The position numbers and the translations under genes are program-made. From NCBI GenBank assembly GCA_022606425.2, contig JAHDVF020000001.1:930001-994000 (forward strand): DNA of 64,000 bases, written 5' to 3'. Shown here in pieces: positions 43,184 through 54,319 of this stretch. How positions within the stretch are numbered: position 1 is the first letter of the stretch; each line of letters begins with the position of its first letter. The notes under the pieces were generated by a model. It worked only from the letters and a program-made list of their open reading frames with translations. It ran no database searches and was not told where the DNA came from. The stretch is from Lepidostoma basale (Eukaryota; Arthropoda; Insecta; Trichoptera; Lepidostomatidae).

Positions 43184-43640
43184 ACTAAAAAAAACTAACC
43201 ATCACACTTTCCTTTCCTGACATATTTCTCTCGCTTCGTCGATTTCTCTGACTCCTCACGTGGCCGACATTCAATATTTGATTTATTTGATCGTGTCACG
43301 TTTTCCTCGGTCTTCCTCTATTTCTAGATCCATTTACATTGTTACCATATAATTTTTTTACCATTCTTTCTTCATTCATTCTTTCCATGTGTCCAAAGCA
43401 TCTTAATGATCCTCTCATTAATATTTTGTTCATAGCACCATCATTCGCACCGCATTCACTTCTTAATTCTTAATCAATCTCAGTGCACAATGGTGTTCTT
43501 GTACCAACCCTTATGTATGGAACCAAAGCATGGAACTGGCAAAAGAAGTATGAAAGTAGAATAAATGCAGTAGAAAAGAGATCTCTTAGACGAATGTGTG
43601 CAAACTCTGTGTATGATGGAGTGTTGAATGAAAATATAAG
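43184..43640 (-). mobile_element. RTE-A LINE with 5' inversion (twin priming)
   Basis: 43184-43472 is the 3' part in minus sense, ending at the AAGAAGTGAATGCGG position. 43478-43640 is the directly upstream element segment in plus sense (VHNGVLVPTLMYGTKAWNWQ to VLNENIRS). The two parts do not overlap in content. The whole is flanked by AGTAAAGATTTTCTA (43169-43183 and 43642-43656). This is the classic product of twin priming during LINE integration. Confidence 0.75.
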
Positions 43641-43682
43641 AAGTAAAGATTTTCTACCCTTTAAAAACTTGGTTCCCTATTC

Positions 43683-43768
43683 TATCAAACTAACTAACAA
43701 ACCATCACGACTTTTCCCCGGAGGTGTAGGCAGAGAGGATGGACCGCCACACTGTTCTATACTGACAT
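43683..43768 (-). mobile_element. RTE-A LINE 3' tip
   Basis: CTAACTAACAAACCATCACG, then CCCCGGAGGTGTAGGCAGAG in reverse sense. Confidence 0.65.
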
Positions 43769-44220
43769 CGTGATCACTTATCCTGTCATCGTAATCGTAA
43801 TCAGTAATAAGTTTTAACTTTTAATGTTGATATTTTTTTATACACGCATTAATAATTTCAGAATTAAAAAAACTAAATTTTTCTAATTTTGTTTTCAACA
43901 CGACTGTCATGATTGAATCAAATTCAAGATAATCCAGAAATCTTCACGGGCTTGCGTATTGTGCGCATTTCGAATTTTTCGAATTACTTACAGAGAGAAT
44001 TGAAATATCCGTCTCTCGTTCTCTTGTATTCAAAATATTCTCGTACTCTTTTTTGATAACATCCATTTTTGACTATTTATATTATGATTATAATTTTTGT
44101 GAAAAAATTGTTTTACATAACGGGTGGTTCGGATTGACAATTGTGATCGTAGACGTCCTGTAACAGAGCCGTTGCAACTTTCTCAATATACCCCGTGGCT
44201 TCTACCTGTTGAAGCCACAT
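43769..44220. other. No gene recognised
   Basis: AT-rich unassigned sequence; AAATCTCTCGATGGAAG at 44230 belongs to the ACCGGT repeat family. Confidence 0.45.
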
Positions 44221-44279
44221 TTTTTAATTTACTGAAATCTCTCGATGGAAGTTCATTTTCAATAATAGTTAAATAAAAT

Positions 44280-44440
44280 TTCTGCTTCATCCTAGCCTTG
44301 TCCATTTACTTGGGGTCGGCTCTTATTGTATGGCATCTCCAGGACTTTCTGTCTAGAGTGGCATCTAGGGGGATCCGATCTCTTTTGAGACTCTTGTGAA
44401 TAAGTCCCATCCATGTCAGCTTGGACCTAAGCCAGCTTAG
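44280..44440. repeat. Lepidoptera-style interspersed repeat
   Basis: CTTCATCCTAGCCTTGTCC and TTGGGGTCGGCTCTTA resemble a repeat head common in moth and butterfly genomes. Orientation and class are not certain. Confidence 0.45.
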
Positions 44441-44589
44441 CAATACAATTAAGTAGGCCTTATTGTCGCGGATGGATTTTCCTTAAAATATTCGTAACCC
44501 ATACATACTAGAGTTATTATTGTTAATGAATCAATTTAATAGAAAATTTGCTTCAGCGCTCATTATTATTATTATTATTCTGATATAAG

Positions 44590-45110
44590 TGCGCCGTTTT
44601 GTGAAATCAATTACTCCAAGAGCGCACTAGGAAATGAGACAGTGTAGTCTTTAGAATATTCTTAAATTTAACGTCACTATCCTCATACTTAATATTAACA
44701 TGGAGGCTATTTTACGCCAACGGACCCGCAACGCTGAAAGCACGACCATAGAAACTTGCTTTATTGGCTCTGACTGGAAATGTTATATTGTTTGCAATTG
44801 TTTCTACTGATCGGAGTGAACGTTGCCTTTCCGTTGGCATGGGTGTCACGCAGAGGTCCAATATATACGCTGGCGCTCTCTGGTGTCGAGCCTTAAACAC
44901 TGTCAAACACAATTTGTATTTTACTCTTTTACTCGCTCTCGGATTTTAAGCCAGTGAAGGTCCTTCAGGAGCGGCGTGATATGACAGTATTTTTGCTATC
45001 CCATAATCAATCGGGCAGCAGCATTGAATACGCTTTTTATTCTGCTTAATTGATTATTTGGCAATCCAGCGTACATTCCGTTGCAATAATTATCATTAAC
45101 ACATTGTAGA
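44590..45110 (-). pseudogene. L2/CR1-like LINE reverse transcriptase C-terminus
   Basis: On the minus strand, from 45110: YCNGMYAGLPNNQLSRIKSV, NAAARLIMG, a stop, HITPLLKDLHWLKIRERVKY, KLCLTVFKARHQRAPAYILD, QRSLRSVETIAN and YGRAFSVAGPLA. These blocks, in this order and spacing, are the hallmark of the post-active-site region of L2/CR1-type LINEs. The remaining C-terminus (about 44700-44590) is decayed. It is 5' truncated with at least one in-frame stop, the only such copy in the window. Confidence 0.85.
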
Positions 45111-45231
45111 TGAAACAATACTTTAGATCTATCTTTAGCTTCAAACTAAAATACGATAATATTGGTTCGTTCTTCAATTGTATGGAGTCCAATATCATAG
45201 TCTTTTTGACGATATTTTATGAATTAATAAT

Positions 45232-45400
45232 TTCAAATATTGAATCTCGGCCAAGTGAGGAGTCGACGTGAATATTAACACGTAGTATGAATATTGAGGA
45301 AGCGAGAGCAGTATGCTAAGAAAGAACAGTGTGCCGGTCCATTATTTCTGTCTACCCCTTCGGCGAGATGGCGTGGTGGTTTGTTAGTTAGATAGTTAAA
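45232..45400 (+). mobile_element. RTE-A LINE 3' tip
   Basis: ATTGAATCTCGGCCAAGTGA to GGCGTGGTGGTTTGTTAG; several small deletions. Confidence 0.65.
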
Positions 45401-46195
45401 AAAAATATTATGATGATTAACTCTTATTTTTTTTAAAAAGTAAAAACAATTTAACAAGGTATCCTGAATTTATAATATATTATATAAAATGGTATTGTTT
45501 ACATGACTTTCATCTCCCGCTAAGTAAAGCTGCGCCCGAGAGTGAATATAATGATTATGTGGTTATTATATCACGTTGTTCCCATTCTCCATGATTAGTG
45601 ATCAGGTACTATTTGCAGTGGCGGTGCGTGAGATGATGTTTTAAATATTTTTTATGGTGTCATGTCAGGTCCCTCCGACGTTGACTTGGCAGGTCGAAAC
45701 AGAACACCAATATTTTATTTTACCGCACTAAAATCATAATCTTCAATATTCATCGAAGAAAAAACAATTCTAAGAAATGGTCAAAAAAATATATGTATTT
45801 ACACTGTTTTTTCCTATTTCTTTTCTCGACATGGTAATAGTCATATAACATAGTAGTCTCTGAGAGTTTTTTCTGATTTTTTTTTCAAACTCTGGGGTTC
45901 TGAGAAGATATTTAGTTAACACCAAGTTTAATAAAAACAAAATAAATACATTATATTTATACATACACAGGTTAACATTGATACATGATTAGTGACCTCA
46001 TATTTGTACATAGTACGTTCTCAGAATCACGCTTACTTCGAAGGAAGTGGTTTTTAGAAAATAAAAAAAATGACAGACTATTTTGGCTGCAAACTGAATC
46101 CGAATGTCAAATAAGCAGACCCTACTAGTACTTAAATTATACAAGAATCAGAAACGTTACAAGCTAATGAATTGATCGATAGACATATCATCCAG
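45401..46195. other. No gene recognised
   Basis: AT-rich unassigned sequence. Confidence 0.45.
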
Positions 46196-46253
46196 TGGCG
46201 GTACTCCCATAGAAGCCCAGAATCCCGGCTTACGTCAGAAATTTTAATCAACA

Positions 46254-46366
46254 CCTCTTCTGGCTTACAGAGGTTCAGCTGTTGTGGCTATTCCTCTTGC
46301 GTCTAATGGGAACATTGTTGGAAGGTGTTTTGGTTGGTAGTTAGTTTATACGGGGGCAAGATTACT
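46254..46366 (-). mobile_element. Jockey-like LINE 3' UTR fragment
   Basis: CTTCTGGCTTACAGAGGTTC through GGGAACATTGTTGGAAGG, reverse sense, ends near the stop-codon region. Confidence 0.75.
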
Positions 46367-46387
46367 TAGATTTTGGGGGTTTGATTC

Positions 46388-46858
46388 AATATGTATGGAA
46401 GCGAAGCATGGAACTGGCAAAGGAAGGATGAAAGTAGAATAAATGCAGTAGAAATGAGATCTCTTAGACGAATGTGTGGATATTCTGTGTACGATAGAGT
46501 GTCGAATAAAAATATAAGAAGTGAATGCGGTGCGAATGATGGTGTCATGAACAAAATAATGAAAGGATCATTAAGATGGTTTGGACATATGGAAAGAATG
46601 AATGAAGAAAGAATGGTAAAAAAATTATATGCTAATGATGTAAATGGTACCAGAAATAGAGGAAGACCAAGGAAAACGTGGCACGATCAAATAAATCAAA
46701 TATTGAATGTCGGCCATGTGAGGAGTCAGAGAAATCGACGCGCGTGCATGACACGATGTATGAATGTTGAGGAAGCGAGAGAAATATGTCAGGAAAGAAA
46801 GGTGTGGCAGTCCATTCTTTCTGCCTACTTCTTCGGGGGACGGCGTGATGGTTAGGTA
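46388..46858 (+). mobile_element. RTE-A LINE 3' copy, open frame
   Basis: Open for 154 codons from MYGSEAWNWQRKDESRINAV through GSLRWFGHMERMNEERMVKK, RGRPRKTWHDQINQILNVGH and RACMTRCMNVEEAREICQE; only the last codons (YFFGGRRDG) are shifted. It is the best representative of the NVGHVRSQRN subfamily and ends GATGGTTAGGTAGG. Confidence 0.85.
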
Positions 46859-46925
46859 GGTGGGATTTAAAATTTCTTACGCAAGCCGGGCTTCTGGGCT
46901 TCTATGGGAGTACCTACCGCCACTG

Positions 46926-47467
46926 ATATCATCATTGATCGTGGAGACTATGAACGAATTAAAGTCATTACTAGCACATGACAGCAACGAAGTGCCATGG
47001 ACCAAGATAATAATCAAAACAAATATGATGACGCATTTTTTTTTTGTGTGTATAGTTATGAAAGCAGAATACATAATAGACAAACATTTAAATATTTAAA
47101 AAATCGAAGTGATTATATTGAACTGTTGAATTACTGTAAACACTTGCACGATCAGAGGCAAGTCAGTTATACTCATTGTAAAATTAAACAGAAAACTGAA
47201 GCATAAATACCATTGAATATTTTCAGAATCTTCTTCGTCGTGTCAAAGGCAACTTGGTCAAATAACCTCTCCCAGAAGATTGCCAGCAGGACTACACTGC
47301 CGGGCATCCGAATCAGACCATCATTCGTGCGTGTCACAGAGCGGCGAAGGGCAATCCATCGCGTACAGCATGAATTGATCCATGCCACAGATGCAAAGCG
47401 TCGTACCGCCCAGGATACTACAAGGACAATAGATGAAAGAGAAAATTATTAAAACAACCATATCTGA
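46926..47467. other. Unassigned, two short open frames
   Basis: 46997-47206 and 47213-47452 are open on the plus strand (the latter with an Arg-rich RVTERRRAIHRVQH stretch) but match no family known to me. Confidence 0.35.
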
Positions 47468-47980
47468 GATAATTTAGCTTCGAGTCACATACGGAAAATT
47501 CAAATCTTGCAAAATAAGATGATTCGATTAACGCTTGGTGCGCCTGGTGGACCAGGATCACAGTGAATGATGATACATTAATTCATTCAGATATCGCCAA
47601 AAATTTTTTAAAATGATTCCCTTCACATCATATCTCTTCAATAAAAGACAAATCCCAATCGTCGAAAGAGCCCAAAATCATTCAAAAGAACTAACTAAAT
47701 AACCATCACGCCGTCTCCCCGGAGGGGTAAGCAGAAAGAATGGAACGCCACACTGTTCTGTTCTGACATACCTCTCTCGCTTCCTCTACATTCATACATT
47801 GTGTCATGCACGCGTGTCGATTTCTCTGACTCCTCACATGGCCGACATTCAATGTTTGATTTATTTGATCGTGCCACGTTTTCCTCGGTATTACTCTATT
47901 TCTGGTTCCATTTACATCGTTAACATACAATTTTTACCATAAAAGAGCTGAAACTCCGTAAGTCAGAAAATCAAAATTAA
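47468..47980 (+). mobile_element. Jockey-like LINE split by RTE-A
   Basis: 47468-47687 is the decayed SSHIQKLQILQNK to KRPK-like stretch; AAGAGCTGAAACTCCGTAAG at 47943-47975 is its 3' UTR. The RTE-A copy 47688-47940 lies between. Confidence 0.7.
47688..47940 (-). mobile_element. RTE-A LINE 3' copy, nested in Jockey
   Basis: Reverse sense, open for 74 codons (MYVNDVNGTRNRVIPRKTWH to RSILSAYPSGETA), (CTAA)n-like tail at 47688-47704. Confidence 0.8.
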
Positions 47981-48473
47981 ACATTAAGCATGTTTTAATC
48001 AGTGATCAGAACCCCAATAAGAAAGCTATGAATTCTCTAATGAAGAGATTAGAGAGATTTTTTAAGCGGGTTATAACCTGGTGTGAAGATTCGAATATTT
48101 TCTGTTGTATTTTATTTTTCATTCATGGCCCACCACTGGCCACGTATCCAGCCACGTTACGCAGTGAGGCCGTGAGGGTGCCCTGCTTTTACCGATAAAC
48201 TCGTACCCAGTATCAGTGCTTCGTGTGAAATTGCAATGGATAAAGAAGGAAGTGATTATGAAATGACATAAGTGCGCTGAATAACTCCGGCGGTAACCAA
48301 GAAGTGCAACAGAAACTAAATATAATATTTGATAAGGCTCGAGCGGCCGTAATCGTAAATCCGACACTTTACTTGACAGATTTTTATTTGCTCAACATCT
48401 GGTTTTCCTGTAAATATCTACCGCATATCCTAACAAGCTATGACTAAAATACTGTACTATGTGAAGTGTTGTA
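47981..48473. other. No gene recognised
   Basis: 48120-48365 is GC-richer and open on the minus strand without recognisable domain. Confidence 0.4.
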
Positions 48474-48945
48474 AACTAACTAACTAACTAACTAACCATC
48501 ACGCCGTCTCCCCGAAAGAATGGACTGCCACACTTTTATTTCCTGACATATTTCTCTCGATTCCTCAACATTCATACATCGTGTCATGCACGCGCGTCGA
48601 TTTCTCTGACTCCTCACATGGCCGACATTCAATATTTGATTTATTTGATAGTGCAACGTTTTCCTCGGTCTTCCTCTATTTCTGGTTCCATTCACATCAT
48701 TAACATATATATTTTTTACCATTCTTTCTTCATTCATTCTTTCCATATGTCCAAACCATCTTAATAATCCTTTCATTATTTTGTTCACGACACCATCATT
48801 CGCACCGCATTCACTTCTTATATTTTCATTCGACACTCTATCATACACAGAGTATCCACACAGATCTCATTTCTACTGCATTTATTCTACTTTCATCCTT
48901 CTTTGGCCAGTTCCATGCTTCGTTTCCATACATAAGGGTCGGTTA
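48474..48945 (-). mobile_element. RTE-A LINE 3' copy
   Basis: (CTAA)5-type tail at 48474-48496, then a minus frame of about 118 codons (MYDRVSNENIRSECGANDGV, GLLRWFGHMERMNEERM). A short deletion removes the SAYPFGETA codons. Upstream part reaches the MYGNEAWNWPKKDES region. Confidence 0.8.
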
Positions 48946-49023
48946 AGTGTTATGTAAAGCATAATTACATAATTAGTATTTAATATTTATTATGAAATAG
49001 CATTATGGCGGTCCAATAATTCT

Positions 49024-49385
49024 GGCTACCCTTAGGTCTTCTGGCTTACAGAGGTTCAGCTCATGTGGCTATTCCTCTTACGTCTGATAGAAACATTATT
49101 GGAAGGTGATTTGTTGGGTTGTTAGTTTATGCGGGGGCATGCTTTGTGTGGCCCGGAGTGTTCCTCTGAAGGATGATCGATTTTGGGCGCTTGTGGCGGC
49201 TGGAGGTGTTTGGGTCGTAATTTGAGAGGTATTTTATTGTGGGCTTAGGATGTGAAGGGAGTCATTTGTAAAAACATTCGGCAAGTTTCAGAATGAATTC
49301 ACCTATCATCGGTATTTCCGATTCTAGGTGCAGTTGTGTGATCCTGGTCCATGAAGGCACGCCAAGAGATAAACGGATAGCCCAT
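49024..49385 (-). mobile_element. Jockey-like LINE 3' end
   Basis: 3' UTR from 49024, stop region near 49130, reverse coding part to the IRLSLG region at 49385; frameshifts present. Confidence 0.8.
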
Positions 49386-49394
49386 TAGTTAATT

Positions 49395-49645
49395 TAAATT
49401 TCTAAAAAAATTAGAAAGGTCTCATGTTTTGGTCATGTGCTAAGGGGAGAAAAATACCACCTCCTTCGATTGATATTAATGGGTAAAGTAGAGAGACGTC
49501 GGGGAATTGGTAGAAGGCAGCTGTCCTGGCTGCTGAACATAAAATAATAGACAGGATTTACAAGAGTTCAGAACCTGTTCCAAGTGACGCAGGACAAAGA
49601 TGCCTTTGCTGCAGTGATCGCCAAAGCTGTGGGGTCCTGACATGG
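49395..49645 (+). mobile_element. RTE-type LINE C-terminus, family of 40480-41167
   Basis: Reads CFGHVLRGEKYHLLRLILMG, ERRRGIGRRQLSWLLNIK, stop, then DAFAAVIAKAVGS and a (GAA)n tail near 49655. Confidence 0.75.
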
Positions 49646-49665
49646 CACCGAAAGAAGAAGAAGAT

Positions 49666-49714
49666 TAACTAACAAACCATCACACCGTCAGAAAGAATGG
49701 ACTGCCACACTTAA
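49666..49714 (-). mobile_element. RTE-A LINE 3' tip
   Basis: ACTAACAAACCATCACACCG and AGAAAGAATGGACTGCCAC. Confidence 0.6.
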
Positions 49715-50044
49715 ACCGATGCGGCACACTATCCTTCTATTTTCGCCCCCGCGGGAGACGCGATGTGATGGGTGGCGAACCTGATCGCCACCAATAGGCA
49801 TCAACCGTTCACACTTCGATCGTCCAACGTCCACAAAATAATAATAATAATATAATATAAAACATCATATTCTTATAGATGGTGTACATGTTGTAGGCTG
49901 GACGATCCAGACTTTTGTGTTTATTTAATTTAAATTCCACATATCCACCATTCTTTAAATAACTGTAATTAGGTACTAAAAACAACCCAACTCTAGCAAG
50001 AACTTCAAAATGTTATCAATTTTTTTATTAAATTTAATATAATT
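49715..50044. other. No gene recognised
   Basis: A GC-richer start (49740-49790), an (AAT)n tract near 49840, otherwise AT-rich. Confidence 0.45.
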
Positions 50045-50200
50045 AAAATTATAGTGATGATTTTGCTAAAATCCCTTTAAAGTTTTATGGGAATGACATA
50101 GTTCGCCTAGATATGGCATTATCAAATCATAACAAATTATAATTCTCTATCGAGACGAAACATGTCACTTGCATAAAATATTATATAAAAAAGAAAACAG
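50045..50200. repeat. Hammerhead-type repeat, ACATGT family
   Basis: Minus strand near 50130-50100: TTGATAA, U, GCC/GGC hairpin, GAACT, ATGTC. Plus strand 50155-50170: GACGAAACATGTCACTTG. Two facing decayed motifs. Confidence 0.55.
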
Positions 50201-50338
50201 TGGTTTTCATTTTTTATATTTAGTATGTCAATAGTTATTTTAAATATTAAATATTGAGTTACAATCATTATTCAAATAACAATACATATGTAATTGCAAA
50301 TTGTAATTATTTTTACGAAGTCTAATTTCTGTTTTTTA

Positions 50339-50600
50339 TTATGTCGTCCACTGCTGAACGTAGACCTCTCCCAAATCAGGTTTATCTGCCCCTTATCTAT
50401 TACCACTCTCATCCATCCATGTCCAGAAATCCTTGTAATATCGTGAGTCCAGCTTTGGACGTTCCCTGCCCAACACTACGGAATCCAGTCCGCCGTCTCC
50501 ACTCCAGAACCCGTCTTCCCCACTGGCTATCGGTTCTCCGACAAATATGGCCAGCCCACCTCCACTTCAGTGCGCTTATCATCAGCGAGTGTCAAATACT
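50339..50600 (-). mobile_element. RTE-type LINE C-terminal fragment
   Basis: Minus strand: ALKWRWAGHICRRTDSQWGR, VLEWRRRTGFRSVGQG, then decay to the GRGLRSAVDD-type end. The W.W.GH.CR / GRRVLEWR layout is common in insect RTE LINEs. Confidence 0.7.
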
Positions 50601-51490
50601 CTCTTGCCAGAAGTGGTTTTCTGAGTAGTGTTGGAGTGGTTTTTGGAGTGAAGCGATTTTCTATAGGGATTCCGTTTCTTAACTGGTGGCTCGCGGTTTT
50701 GTGGCACCGAAGATATGCAATAAAACCTCTGCCTGTCTTTTATAACCACGATGAGATCTGTTATCACATTGCCCGGGACCCAGGACATATGACATAGGAC
50801 GAGAAGTCTTGGTGTTGTCATGAAAGTTGGCGTTTCACTTATTTTTATCGGTACATACCTTCCAGCATGGTAGGTCCCACCGTGGCAGTTCGATAAATTC
50901 GATTTCCCAAATGACTAGAACACATATGTTATGTAATTTGATAGAAATGTTTATAAAAACAAATGATGCCAAAATTATGAATAGAAGAAGGTACTTGTAC
51001 AAATATCTTATTACTAATATATTTTTACGCATATAGTTAATCTTTCGTATTATTTAAATTAAGAGTATTCAAAAATTGCTTTGTCGAATTTCTAATTAAT
51101 CATTAATTAGTATTTGAAACGTCATTATGCCTTCTTATACATCGATCACTCACTCTCCGCTGCACAAGAGTTTAAATCCGACCTGACATCATATTTTGAT
51201 GTCCGTCAGTCTCGATTAGTTTCACTTTTGGAGTGTCATCTCGATGGAGAAATAAGCCTCACTATACATAATGAAATCAGTTTGATTGACACCTCCAAAG
51301 TATAATCGCATGAACTCAAAACTTGGATGTTGCAATTATAAATGGGTTTGTAAATCTGACCTCATGCGTGGCAAAACGGGATAAATCGAGAGTTATGCCA
51401 TATTAATGTACATTCATATTATTTAGACTCATATAACTACACTTTCTATAAACTTATCAAAAGAATAAAGAATTTTTATACACTGATCAT
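50601..51490. other. No gene recognised
   Basis: Several short open frames on both strands, none with a recognisable domain. Confidence 0.4.
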
Positions 51491-51492
51491 AT

Positions 51493-51705
51493 GGCATACT
51501 CTTGTGGCTAGTCCTATTGAAATGAGAACATTATTGGAAAAGTTATTAATTTTGAAATAGTCCATTGTTTTGGCCGAAACACTATGATACTTCAACATTA
51601 TAAACTGTTAAATTAAAAAACTTTGTTTTATGTATCACAATTGTATTTTTATTTTTCGCGACAACTGCTTCGTCAACCTATGTTGACATCATCAGGTGTT
51701 ACAAT
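51493..51705 (-). repeat. Penelope-type terminal repeat with hammerhead-like core
   Basis: Minus strand: CTGATGA (51695-51689), extra U, 6-bp stem II GTCAAC/GTTGAC (51687-51682, 51677-51672), GAAGC (51671-51667, one base off GAAAC), AGTTGTC ending at 51660. Downstream family blocks run to about 51560 (reverse of GTGTTTCGGCCAAAACAATG). 51493-51550 is a decayed Jockey 3' UTR scrap. Confidence 0.6.
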
Positions 51706-51924
51706 TATATATCAACCGTTAAATTTTCGTGATTTTTCGAACCTTTATGTGTATTTGTTCCTATGTCAATTTGAATAATTTATTTTATATGATTTTGAAG
51801 TTATTGCTGGAGTTGGGTTAGGTACCTAATTAATGTTAATTAAAAGAATGATTAGTTACCATTTATAGGAGAACATAATATATAAAAGGTGGAAAAATAA
51901 AAAATAATAATAATTATAACAATA

Positions 51925-51932
51925 GTAGTAAC

Positions 51933-51968
<36 letters not shown>

Positions 51969-51985
51969 TGATAAAAATAATAATT
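51925..51985. repeat. (AAT)n microsatellite
   Basis: About a dozen AAT units, then degenerate continuation. The poly-Tyr frame on the minus strand is an artefact of it. Confidence 0.9.
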
Positions 51986-52002
51986 GTAATAATAATATAA
52001 TC

Positions 52003-52090
52003 TATGTAACGATGAAACGATGTCGCGAAAAATAAAAATACAATTGTGATACATAAAATAAAGGTTTTCTTCATTTAACAGTTAATTATT
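52003..52090 (+). repeat. Penelope-type terminal repeat relic
   Basis: GATGAAACGATGTCGCGAA then ATACAATTGTGATACATAAA and CATTTAACAGTTAATTATT. Confidence 0.55.
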
Positions 52091-52969
52091 AATTTTCTTT
52101 GTACAAAGCTTTTATAAGAAAATGAATTTTAAAAATACTTTTATTTATAATTCTTTTTTTTTATACTGTGCATTTGTGACTTTGGGGAGGAAGGAAGGTG
52201 CTTCCACGTGTGATGTTACTTTAACTCTAACACCCGGAGCCCCTGAAAGCGACACAAAGTCGGCCAATCCTTCCCACACAATGGCAAGGGAAATAGGAAA
52301 GATTTAGGGCCATCCCTACGAAACTCTCTTGTTTTTTTATACTAAGACGAAAACTTTATGACTAGTTTTGGACATATTTTTTAGGACATATCAACTGAAA
52401 TCTATCGTGTGATATAGTGATTCAATTTGTTATTGTAATATTTCAAACATACAATAGAAATGTAGTGTCTCAAGGCAAGACTAATAATAACATTTTTATC
52501 ACATCTATATTTTTTCTGTTTTAAGAAAATAGCAGAATTTTTTCATACAAATAAAACATGTTAAGACATCATTAATTGCACATACACATTGCCAAATACC
52601 AATATACGCCATTGTTACTTCACATGGACTAATTCGATAAAATTAGAGAGCTCAAAACGGTATATGAACATCGATGTTCAAATTTTCGGCGAGTTTCTCC
52701 CTTGCTCTCTGAGGACGAAGGTTGGCATTGAGGAAAGACAGGTCCATATCATTTAATGAGTAATGTTAGTGTCCTCGCCCGATGACAGACCACCGTTACC
52801 ACACTCCTTTGGTACATCAGAATACTACGACTCCAGCTCTATTATTCCTTGCACTACTCCAACTTCATCTCTTTAGTTTCCAGACCACGACCTAAATTAT
52901 TACCATCTTCCTTATTAATAATGACTCTTTACCACCAAGTAATCCACCATCATTTAGCCCTTTACCCCT
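52091..52969. other. No gene recognised
   Basis: AT-rich then mixed composition; nothing supported. Confidence 0.45.
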
Positions 52970-53110
52970 CCCGCAATCAATGTGGATAAAAAAAATTCTC
53001 CCGATAGCCCACTATGTACTTTGCCAAACAAAATGGGCTCACGCAGGATGCTATCTCCTACCACAACTCCATCCAGGCACTGCACTGTATATAATCCCAA
53101 CCCTAACTGG
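52970..53110. repeat. Unclassified repeat, paralogue at 57655
   Basis: AAATGGGCTCACGCAGGATG and CTATCTCCTACCACAACTCC align with 57700-57760. On the minus strand both read V.VG(D/N)(S/N)IL.E.ILF..VH. The family is unknown to me. Confidence 0.55.
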
Positions 53111-53167
53111 TCTTCCATTCCCTGACAATAATGTAAGACTTTATCATAAACCTTAAATCCCCCCTCG

Positions 53168-53330
53168 CTCTCTTTCGGAGGGACACTCCGGGCCATACAT
53201 TTAACCCCATCATGTAATAACAACTACCAAATCACATTCCAACAATGTTTCCTACAGACGTAAGAGGAATAGCCATTAGAGCTGAACCTCTGTAAGCCAG
53301 AAGATCCGAGTCCATGTCCAAGTCCAATTA
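53168..53330 (+). mobile_element. Jockey-like LINE 3' end
   Basis: GGAGGGACACTCCGGGCCAT, then AACAATGTTTCCTACAGACG and the GTCCAA-rich tail. Confidence 0.75.
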
Positions 53331-53879
53331 ATTTATAATACCATTATACTTTTTTCTGCTAAAACTGAAAAGATAATTGAAGTACCAATCTCCTATATTA
53401 ATATTTTTACCTTTTTACAAATAAAACAAATTTGTTCTGTAACGAACGTACTAGCCATACTTCTGCCATTTCCTTTGGACTGATTTGATCAGTATAAGAT
53501 ATTACGCATACAGTTTTCATTTTCATATAATTTACTATTACTTCACTGCTATTTCCGCTCAATTGGTAAACTGCGGAACGGAAGTTGAATATATTATAAA
53601 ATAAATTGAAAAAACATTTCAACCAGTTATTAGATTTCACATAAAAATACAGGAAAAGCGTATAATGACAGAATATAAATGTATGAAAGAATAAATAAAT
53701 GTTTGCGCAACTACCATTTATATATTTTATAATAAATATATTCATTTTAATTTTAAATAAATATGAAATATATTTGGTTTTATTCTACTTATTATTATAG
53801 TCAGGGCTAGTTTAGGAAGCTCCACTGTCTTTTGGTTCAGTAAATATATTAAGGATCTAAATTAAAAAGTTGAATAAAA
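53331..53879. other. No gene recognised
   Basis: AT-rich; a 112-codon minus frame (53745-53407) shows no domain. Confidence 0.4.
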
Positions 53880-54026
53880 TTTTTCTGCTGAACGCGGTCT
53901 CTTCGAAGATTGACGTCTTTCATATTAGTGAAAGTACGTTCAGAAGACAAATACTCTTGACTTTGGAGAGTTTCTTGTCTTCCTAATGTCAAACTATCTC
54001 TCATGCGTTCCTGATATTATGTTATG
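53880..54026 (+). mobile_element. CR1-G LINE 3' fragment
   Basis: LLNAVSSKIDVFHISESTFR end, stop, and CTCATGCGTTCCTGATATTA, cut off by the next element. Confidence 0.7.
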
Positions 54027-54262
54027 ACTTTAAAATGGCAATGGGCAGGTCACGTTGCCAGAAGCTCAGATGAAAAGTGGTAAAAATACTGCTTACTCGG
54101 AGACCGTGGACGGCAAAGAGAAGTGCCGGGCGACCGCAACTACGGTGGAAGGATGATCTGAACAGACACGTCGGAATAACCTGGATGCAGTCTGCACAAG
54201 ACAGAGTGACATGGAAGGGAATGGATGTGGCCTTTGTCCAGGAGTGGACGGGAACAGGCTGA
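54027..54262 (+). mobile_element. RTE-type LINE 3' end, family of 55676-56260
   Basis: TLKWQWAGHVARSSDEKW, stop and frameshift, then RSAGRPQLRWKDDLNRHVGI and VAFVQEWTGTG stop. (GAA)n tail at 54262-54275. Confidence 0.8.
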
Positions 54263-54319
54263 GGAAGAAGAAGAATAATGAAAAAAAAGTTTTAAAAAAT
54301 CTTATAAAAATGTATATTT

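Larger units (their letters stand above)
46196..46925. repeat. Inverted arms bracketing two LINE fragments
   Basis: 46196-46245 and 46868-46925 are complementary over about 50 bases (GCGGTACTCCCATAGAAGCC and its reverse). A Jockey 3' end and an RTE-A copy lie between, so the arms may be an older element opened by insertions. Confidence 0.65.

Noticed and set aside
51856..52074. Tyr/Ile-rich 72-codon frame
   Set aside because: Produced by the (AAT)n microsatellite.
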